Shown here one piece after another: positions 1-5,354 of a stretch of DNA of 5,354 nt. Made by a program: the position numbers and the translations under genes. How positions within the stretch are numbered: position 1 is the stretch's first letter; each line of letters starts with the position of its first letter. The DNA comes from Paramuribaculum sp. (GTDB lineage Bacteria > Bacteroidota > Bacteroidia > Bacteroidales > Muribaculaceae): assembly GCA_029051965.1 (NCBI GenBank), contig JAIDJZ010000104.1, forward strand, positions 1 to 5,354. The letters are read 5' to 3'. The notes under the pieces are model-generated. The model was not told where the DNA came from. It was given only the letters and a program-made list of their open reading frames with translations, and did not search any database.

Positions 1-1020
1 AATGCAACCGCATTGCTCCCTCACTGCGCGAACACATCTGCACGACGATTGACCGCCCCAGCGTTAACAAATATTGGGGAACCGGCTCTAAATGCTGCTA
101 TAACGGAATTGAATAAATTCGCATCTGAAAGTGACTCTGTCGTCGTTTTTGCCGATGGGAGAATTCAGATTCCATTCCTGGATTTTATTAAGAATTATCA
201 GGGGAGCGAGGGGTGGCTGTTGAATTGTGTAGGTGATGGCACAACCATTTATAACACTTTGCTGTCGGTTTTGAATAAACCTCGGATTCCTCAACGAATT
301 CTGATTGTTTCAAATGGGTTGGATTCTGGAAGTTCATTTCACCCCAATGCGGCATCATCAATATTGAAAAGCAGAGGAGTACGGGTGGACGGGTTGTGTA
401 TTTATTCGCCGGCTGACAGCATCACGTATGATTCAGTTTATTATCCGAAACCGAACTACGATAAAAAATTTGGTAAGGCGATAAAGTCAACCGGCGGTAA
501 GCTGGTAGAAGTTTCAGAAGAAACTGAAATGGCGGCAGCTGTAGAATCATTGCTGAAGAGTTCTTCAAATAATAATTCAAACCGTCATTCGAATAATGGA
601 TATGACCAAGCGATATTGGATAAAGCCTTGAAAAGAATACCCGAAATGCAATTCAATATCATGGAAGTCGATACCGCGACCTGCATAAAATACAACGGAG
701 TTGTTATAAAAGGATTATCGGGAATTATTGATCTTGTGGGCTTTTGTCAGGATGGAGTATATGTGGGCTGGGATCGTGAGCAATATCCTTGTTTCGATGA
801 CTATGACAGGATGAGCGAAAACAGATACTACACTAATTTCTATATGGCAAATTCTTACGGCGAATTATATGAAAAGAGCAAAATCATAGCAGGGATTAAA
901 CCGTCTGTCAATTATTGCAAACTGTATCAGTCCGTTCCATTGGAAGTTCTGCCAATGATATATTATTGTGGGGAAGGAGACACAATGAAAATCTGTGGGT
1001 TTGAAATAGTCTTTGAATGA
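1..1020 (+). CDS. VWA-like domain protein with unknown C-terminal region (5' partial)
   Basis: The frame is open from base 1 to a TGA at 1018-1020. It has no in-frame ATG until codon 173 (counting the TTG at 13 as codon 1), so the true start is probably upstream of the window and TTG 13 is only a fallback. Residues about 17-135 read like a von Willebrand A fold: a helix (LNAAITEL), a strand (SVVVFADG, 42-49), the GDGTT turn (74-78) before a helix, then the strand RILIVSNGLDSGS (95-107). The GTT threonine of the metal (MIDAS) site is kept. The usual Asp of the third motif is Asn101, and where DxSxS is expected (about 19-23) the sequence is TNIGE, so metal binding looks lost. An Asn/Ser-rich stretch (183-195) acts as a linker. 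Residues 197-335, rich in Tyr and Asp, match no family I recognise. No signal peptide or membrane segment is visible in the part present. The gene is AT-rich compared with its neighbours, suggesting accessory DNA. The fold call is moderate; the function is unknown. Confidence 0.6.
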   Translation, partial: NATALLPHCANTSARRLTAPALTNIGEPALNAAITELNKFASESDSVVVFADGRIQIPFLDFIKNYQGSEGWLLNCVGDGTTIYNTLLSVLNKPRIPQRILIVSNGLDSGSSFHPNAASSILKSRGVRVDGLCIYSPADSITYDSVYYPKPNYDKKFGKAIKSTGGKLVEVSEETEMAAAVESLLKSSSNNNSNRHSNNGYDQAILDKALKRIPEMQFNIMEVDTATCIKYNGVVIKGLSGIIDLVGFCQDGVYVGWDREQYPCFDDYDRMSENRYYTNFYMANSYGELYEKSKIIAGIKPSVNYCKLYQSVPLEVLPMIYYCGEGDTMKICGFEIVFE

Positions 1021-1040
1021 ATTCCGATTGATGGATCTGA

Positions 1041-1478
1041 TCACTGTCGGATATACTGCATCAGGACCTGCTGGATGCGAGATGTGTAGTTGCTGTTGAT
1101 TTTCTGTTGTATGATCGCACTCATTTCGGCGGAATGTCTTGCGAATTTCTTCCCGGTCGGAGTGGTATAGAATTCATTGATCGCCTTCATGTCATCGAGA
1201 GAATAGAATTTCTTGTATTCGTCGGCATAGAGCTGTATGAGATCCGGCCAGAGATCATCGACAACAGCTGTCGCAGCAGTTTCGTAGTCGGTCAGGGGAA
1301 GGTTGAGGTTTTTCCAGCTGATTGCGATTGTCTGAATCATCAGCGCCTTTGAATTCGTTGCCTGTAGCATTTTATTCATTTCTGCCACATAGGGGTCGGA
1401 CGAAGGAGTCTGGGCAAAGAGGCATAGCGGAGCCAGAGCAAGCAGAACTGTGAGCGTGAGTTTTTGTAGGATTTTCAT
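1041..1478 (-). CDS. Exported DUF2059 family protein
   Basis: This 145-residue protein begins with a classic Sec signal peptide: Met-Lys-Ile, a Lys at 6, a Leu/Val/Ala-rich core at about 7-20, and a likely cleavage near FA-Q (21-23). The Cys at 19 is preceded by Leu and does not form a lipobox, so it is probably periplasmic rather than a lipoprotein. The mature part is helical and carries the DUF2059 hallmark: Tyr-Lys-Lys-Phe followed by SLDDMKAINEFYTTPTGKK (93-111), the 'hydrophobic-x-FY-x-TP-x-G-K' block. I chose the ATG at 1476-1478 because the signal peptide starts there and because a promoter-like pair lies just upstream. The longer start at 1541 would lie upstream of that promoter and add 21 residues ahead of the signal. 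DUF2059 has no established biochemical role that I can state. The stop is 20 bp from the stop of the convergent VWA-like gene. Confidence 0.85.
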   Translation of the reverse strand: MKILQKLTLTVLLALAPLCLFAQTPSSDPYVAEMNKMLQATNSKALMIQTIAISWKNLNLPLTDYETAATAVVDDLWPDLIQLYADEYKKFYSLDDMKAINEFYTTPTGKKFARHSAEMSAIIQQKINSNYTSRIQQVLMQYIRQ

Positions 1479-1510
1479 GGTAAATGTTTTAATGTGAGAA
1501 TAATGGTAGG

Positions 1511-1541
1511 CAAATATAGCTATTAGGGACTTAATAAGCAA
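1511..1541 (-). promoter_or_regulatory. Bacteroidetes-type promoter of the DUF2059 gene
   Basis: Read on the minus strand, TATATTTG (1518-1511) fits the Bacteroidetes -7 consensus TAnnTTTG at every fixed position. A TTG (1541-1539) lies 20 nt upstream, the usual distance for the -33 element. Transcription would begin a few bases beyond 1511, giving a leader of roughly 25 nt before the ATG at 1478. This supports the short start. Confidence 0.6.
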
Positions 1542-1572
1542 GCGGTATGGGACAAAATTAAATAAAAATGCG

Positions 1573-1580
1573 TAACTTTG
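1573..1580 (+). promoter_or_regulatory. -7 element of the ABC-F/Dabb operon
   Basis: TAACTTTG fits TAnnTTTG at every fixed position. No good TTTG is visible at the -33 distance (1546-1552 reads tatggga), so only the -7 half is supported. Initiation shortly after 1580 would leave an A-rich leader of about 25-28 nt before the ATG at 1613. That leader has only a weak AAGG-like element (1596-1599), which is normal in Bacteroidetes. Confidence 0.55.
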
Positions 1581-1597
1581 CAGTCGAAAAAAATTAA

Positions 1598-3232
<1,635 letters not shown>

Positions 3233-3240
3233 TTCGGAAA

Positions 3241-3537
3241 ATGGTAAAACACGTTGTCACATTCCGCCTCAACGGGCCTGAGGAGTTGCGTCGCGATGTC
3301 GCGACCCGCTTCTGCTCGGCTTTGCTGGAGCTGCCTGCACTGATTCCCGAACTGAAAGGGATGGAGGCCGGCGTCAATATCAATCCGGATGAAAAATGGG
3401 ACATTTCGCTGATCGCGACTGCCGACAGCCTTGCTGACATTGCGGCATATTCAGCCCATCCGGCACATGTCAGGGCCGTTGAAATCATCGCACCTCATAA
3501 AGCGGAGCGGGCCTGCGTGGATTTTATTACGGAATGA
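3241..3537 (+). CDS. Dabb (stress-responsive A/B barrel) domain protein
   Basis: A 98-residue single-domain protein. It opens with the Dabb signature VKHVVTFRL (2-10), where His4 sits on the first strand, continues with a helix to LPALIPELKGMEAGVNI (31-47), then a strand DISLIAT (54-60), and the conserved AYSAHPAHVRAVE (69-81) with the HPxH motif, ending in a strand ACVDFIT. This is the dimeric ferredoxin-like alpha/beta barrel fold (PF07876). Members include plant stress proteins and polyketide cyclases, but most bacterial ones have no assigned reaction, and no catalytic role can be read here. It starts 8 bp after the ABC-F stop with no promoter-like sequence between, so the two are probably cotranscribed. 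A functional link to the ABC-F protein is not evident. Its last codons overlap the 3' end of the opposite-strand HsdR-N-like gene. Confidence 0.9.
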   Translation: MVKHVVTFRLNGPEELRRDVATRFCSALLELPALIPELKGMEAGVNINPDEKWDISLIATADSLADIAAYSAHPAHVRAVEIIAPHKAERACVDFITE

Positions 3538-4003
3538 TGTCGTCAAAGGCCGGGATTTCCGGAAGAAACCTATAGGACCTTCCGGCATAATCGATGGAGC
3601 AGCAGTAGTGGTGCAGTCCGTTGCTGACAATGAGAAGCGGAGCCTGAAGCACCATATTGTAGCGAGTTATCTGGTCAAAGACATCCTGTGTTATCTCAAC
3701 AGAAGGAGCCTTGTATTCGACAATGATATAAGGCTCTTTTCTGTTGTCGAATACGACTGTGTCGCAACGGCGGGAAGTCGAGTTCAGGCTGATTCCGATC
3801 TCGTTGGCTATGCTGCCGGCAAAATAGCCCTTTTCGTTGATGAGCATTGCTACAAAATGCTGTCTGACCCACTCTTCCGGGGTCAGCGCAACCCAGCGGC
3901 GGCGTTGCGGGTCGTAGACCTGCGGTCGGTTGCACTCGGGTTGCATGCGAAGTTTCAGCTTGGCTGGGGGCAAATTCAGCGGTGGATACTCGTCGGCCGA
4001 CAT
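3527..4003 (-). CDS. Stand-alone HsdR N-terminal-type PD-(D/E)xK domain protein
   Basis: A 158-residue protein matching the N-terminal nuclease domain of type I restriction R subunits (HSDR_N_2 type, PF13588). After a Pro-rich start come TPEEWVRQHF (41-50, the early helix with its conserved Glu), then RRCDTVVFDN (78-87) giving the metal-binding Asp81, then YIIVEYKAP (92-100) giving the Glu96-x-Lys98 pair, and Gln111-x3-Tyr115 in DQITRYN, the RecB-like QxxxY motif. All canonical nuclease residues are present, so catalysis is possible. No helicase/translocase domain and no HsdM or HsdS gene is nearby, so this is not an ordinary restriction system. The gene is divergent from holA with 67 bp between start codons, and I recall this pairing from other Bacteroidales (not checked). 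That suggests a DNA replication or repair role (inference). Its TAA stop lies inside the convergent Dabb gene. The domain call is secure; the role is unknown. Confidence 0.88.
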   Translation of the reverse strand: MSADEYPPLNLPPAKLKLRMQPECNRPQVYDPQRRRWVALTPEEWVRQHFVAMLINEKGYFAGSIANEIGISLNSTSRRCDTVVFDNRKEPYIIVEYKAPSVEITQDVFDQITRYNMVLQAPLLIVSNGLHHYCCSIDYAGRSYRFLPEIPAFDDIIP

Positions 4004-4007
4004 AAGT

Positions 4008-4039
4008 TTTGTTATTATCAGAATTATTGTGTAAATTTA
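4008..4039 (+). promoter_or_regulatory. holA promoter
   Basis: A perfect TTTG (4008-4011) stands 20 nt before TAAATTTA (4032-4039), which fits the Bacteroidetes -7 consensus TAnnTTTG at all fixed positions except the final G. Start of transcription a few bases past 4039 would give a leader of about 25 nt before the ATG at 4071. The -7 element is the centre of a palindrome and is shared with the opposite promoter. Confidence 0.6.
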
Positions 4040-4051
4040 CAGAATAATACT
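4020..4051. repeat. 32-bp inverted repeat between the HsdR-N-like gene and holA
   Basis: Two 16-base arms meet without a spacer at 4035/4036, around the perfect 10-mer GTAAATTTAC (4031-4040). Fourteen of the 16 arm positions pair; mismatches are at 4029/4042 and 4022/4049. The repeat is AT-rich and lacks a loop, so it looks more like a dimer-binding DNA site or a symmetric promoter than an RNA terminator. It covers the -7 element of both flanking genes. Confidence 0.65.
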
Positions 4052-4062
4052 CAATTCTGCAA
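4032..4062 (-). promoter_or_regulatory. Promoter of the HsdR-N-like gene, sharing its -7 box with holA
   Basis: Because GTAAATTTAC is its own reverse complement, the minus strand also reads TAAATTTA at 4039-4032. A TTG (4062-4060) lies 20 nt upstream on that strand, preceded by G rather than T. Initiation beyond 4032 would leave a leader of about 20-25 nt before the ATG at 4003. Confidence 0.5.
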
Positions 4063-4070
4063 CCGTCAAA

Positions 4071-5117
4071 ATGGCAGCGACAGCGACAACATCTCCGAAT
4101 TTCTCCGATCTTCTGCGTCAGATCCGGCAGGGCCGTCTCCATCCGGTCTATATTCTCCACGGTGAGGAGGGTTTCTTTACGGATGAACTTGTGAAGGCAT
4201 TCGAGTCGGTCATTCCGGAAGGCGAACGCGACTTTAATTTATCGGTTTTCTATGCGCCTGAAGTCAAGGCTGAGACTATTATCAGTGCGTGTCGCCGCTA
4301 TCCGATGATGTCCGATCGTCAGCTCGTACTGGTCAAGGAGGCCCAGGCCGCGCGTGCCGACGAAATCAACAAGCTACATGCCTACGTGGCAACAGCTACT
4401 CCGACAACGGTTCTCGTCATTTGTTTCAGAGGCGATAAGGCAAAGGGAAAAGATCTTCTGGCGGCTGCAAAAAAACACAATGCAGTTGTGTTTGAGTCGA
4501 AAAAACCGGTAGGCCGAAATGTAGACACGTTGATAACGAATCTCGTACGCTCCAAGGGGCTTAATATCGAGCCAAAGGGCCTGTCGATGCTCTGCGACTA
4601 TCTCGGCACTGATGTTTCGAAGATCTATAATGAGATCAACAAGCTTGCAATGGTGCTCGGTCAGGGTGCGATGGTGACGCCAGAGTGTATTGAAGTGAAT
4701 ATCGGAGTCAGCAAGGATTTCAATGATTTCGAGCTTGTCGATGCGATCGCGGCCCGAGATTCAGCCAAAGTGTTCCGAATTCTGGCATATTTCCGCAGAA
4801 ATCCGAAAAACTGTCCGACAGCACGCACCGCTTCCAATATTTTCTCCTATTTCGCACAGCTGCTTACGGCACAGTTCACGCGTGACAAATCGCCATCATC
4901 GCTCATGGCTGCGCTCGGCCTTAAGTGGGACAAACAACTGACGCGTTTCACTATGGGAATGCGCAATTACAATGCCTATCAGACAATTGAGATCATTGCG
5001 GCAATCAGGACGTTCGACGCGAATATAAAGGGAATCGGAAGCCGTCAGAACGAGTATGATCTTCTCCACGCTCTCCTGTTCAGGATACTCAACGCCCGCG
5101 GCGACATCAGTTTCTGA
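4071..5117 (+). CDS. holA: DNA polymerase III subunit delta
   Basis: A 348-residue protein, the usual length for HolA, the clamp-loader subunit that opens the beta sliding clamp at primed template. Family marks in order: HPVYILHGEEGFFTDEL (24-40), the N-terminal strand and degenerate ATPase-like loop that in delta does not bind ATP; FNLSVFY (55-61); RRYPMMSDRQLVLVKEA (75-91), the region that leads into the clamp-interacting face; the TTVLVICF strand (112-119); the domain II stretch with DYLGTDVSKIYNEINKL (176-192); then KDFNDFELVDAIAARD (215-230) starting the C-terminal collar domain; and IKGIGSRQNEYDLLHALLFRIL (319-340) near the end. The ATG at 4071 is preceded by a good promoter and an A-rich leader without a clear Shine-Dalgarno. 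No truncation is seen. It appears monocistronic on this strand, since the next gene is convergent. Confidence 0.93.
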   Translation: MAATATTSPNFSDLLRQIRQGRLHPVYILHGEEGFFTDELVKAFESVIPEGERDFNLSVFYAPEVKAETIISACRRYPMMSDRQLVLVKEAQAARADEINKLHAYVATATPTTVLVICFRGDKAKGKDLLAAAKKHNAVVFESKKPVGRNVDTLITNLVRSKGLNIEPKGLSMLCDYLGTDVSKIYNEINKLAMVLGQGAMVTPECIEVNIGVSKDFNDFELVDAIAARDSAKVFRILAYFRRNPKNCPTARTASNIFSYFAQLLTAQFTRDKSPSSLMAALGLKWDKQLTRFTMGMRNYNAYQTIEIIAAIRTFDANIKGIGSRQNEYDLLHALLFRILNARGDISF

Positions 5118-5193
5118 TTTTTGGAGATGTCGGCAACACTTTGGCAGACTTTCGCCTGCTGTGGACGTTCGTTGGAAGGGGAGTGCTGGTTTT
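5118..5193. other. Convergent intergenic gap between holA and the beta-barrel gene
   Basis: The gap between two converging stops would be expected to hold terminators, but no convincing hairpin plus T-run is visible. The best structure pairs CGACATC (5102-5108, inside the holA end) with GATGTCG (5126-5132) over a 17-nt loop and has no T-tract after it. The T-rich run at 5190-5200 lies at the end of the barrel gene without a clear stem before it. Confidence 0.4.
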
Positions 5194-5354
5194 TTATTTT
5201 ACGTGGAAAAGATAGCCGACTGCGACCTGGATTGAAGTTCCCCGCGACGCGGAAAATTCATCTTTTTTCTTTGCGGAGAAAATATTTCCCAATCCGAAAT
5301 AATAGCGGCCTTCCAAGAGGATCGAGTGCTTCTTCTTAAGAATCAGCTCTATGC
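5194..5354 (-). CDS. Outer-membrane beta-barrel protein, C-terminal end (5' part outside the window)
   Basis: On the minus strand an open frame enters from the right edge (first complete codon 5352-5350) and stops at TAA 5196-5194, giving 52 residues. The pattern is that of the last strands of a Bacteroidetes outer-membrane barrel: alternating hydrophobic residues and a Tyr/Gly-rich turn in SILLEGRYYFGLGNIFS (10-26), a polar loop KKKDEFSASRG, then a final strand TSIQVAVGYLFHVK (39-52). The strand after an 'R-x-x-S-hydrophobic-Q' entry and the 'GY-x-F' near the end are typical of OMP_b-brl/PorT-like barrels that insert through BamA, although the last residue here is Lys rather than the common Phe. 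It would sit in the outer membrane; the ligand is unknown. It converges on holA with 76 bp between stops. Confidence 0.7.
   Translation of the reverse strand, partial: IELILKKKHSILLEGRYYFGLGNIFSAKKKDEFSASRGTSIQVAVGYLFHVK

Noticed and set aside
1021..1052. Possible bidirectional terminator between the two convergent genes
   Set aside because: CCGA/TCGG with inner TGAT/ATCA can pair only with unequal bulges, and there is no T-tract on either side.
1410..1478. Lipoprotein signal in the DUF2059 protein (Cys19)
   Set aside because: The residues before Cys are Ala-Pro-Leu, which do not fit a lipobox; the Ala-Gln site just after fits ordinary cleavage better.
3527..4003. Remnant of a type I restriction system
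   Set aside because: The protein ends cleanly after its domain with all catalytic residues kept, and no motor, methylase or specificity fragments are visible on either side.
3431..4165. A 244-codon open frame on the plus strand covering the HsdR-N-like gene
   Set aside because: It runs antisense through a gene with a clear nuclease fold and across its promoter, and its translation shows no domain. Long open frames opposite real genes are common at this GC.
5121..5339. Plus-strand open frame of 72 codons at the right edge
   Set aside because: It is opposite the beta-barrel tail, which has the characteristic alternating strand pattern, and its own translation shows nothing recognisable.

Overview
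The window looks like chromosomal DNA of a Bacteroidales bacterium, most likely Muribaculaceae-like or Bacteroides-like (inference). The support is A-rich leaders without a strong Shine-Dalgarno, promoters of the Bacteroidetes type (TAnnTTTG with an upstream TTG about 20 nt away), a DUF2059 exported protein, a YbiT-type ABC-F protein of the form I remember from Bacteroidales, and an HsdR-N-like protein divergent from holA. GC is near 50% in the sampled housekeeping genes.

Layout. Bases 1-1020 (+) hold the 3' part of an AT-rich gene for a protein with a von Willebrand A-like fold whose metal site looks degenerate, followed by an Asn/Ser linker and a C-terminal region I do not recognise. It converges on a small exported DUF2059 protein (1041-1478, -). 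A 134-bp divergent region (1479-1612) carries a promoter in each direction. An ABC-F ATPase (1613-3232, +) is followed 8 bp later by a Dabb-domain protein (3241-3537, +), probably as one operon. The Dabb gene overlaps tail-to-tail by 11 bp with a stand-alone PD-(D/E)xK protein of HsdR-N type (3527-4003, -). That gene is divergent from holA (4071-5117, +), the delta subunit of DNA polymerase III, and the 67-bp gap between them contains a near-perfect inverted repeat that doubles as a shared promoter core. The window ends in the C-terminal tail of an outer-membrane beta-barrel protein on the minus strand (5194-5354).

Functionally this is mostly housekeeping: translation (ABC-F), replication (holA, perhaps with a nuclease-fold partner) and envelope (DUF2059, beta-barrel). 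Three things deserve a second look. The second ATPase site of the ABC-F protein is destroyed (no Walker A lysine, Walker B glutamate replaced by Ser). The nuclease-like gene and holA share a palindromic bidirectional promoter. The VWA-like gene at the left edge is compositionally different from its neighbours. I see no RNA gene, insertion sequence or CRISPR array.
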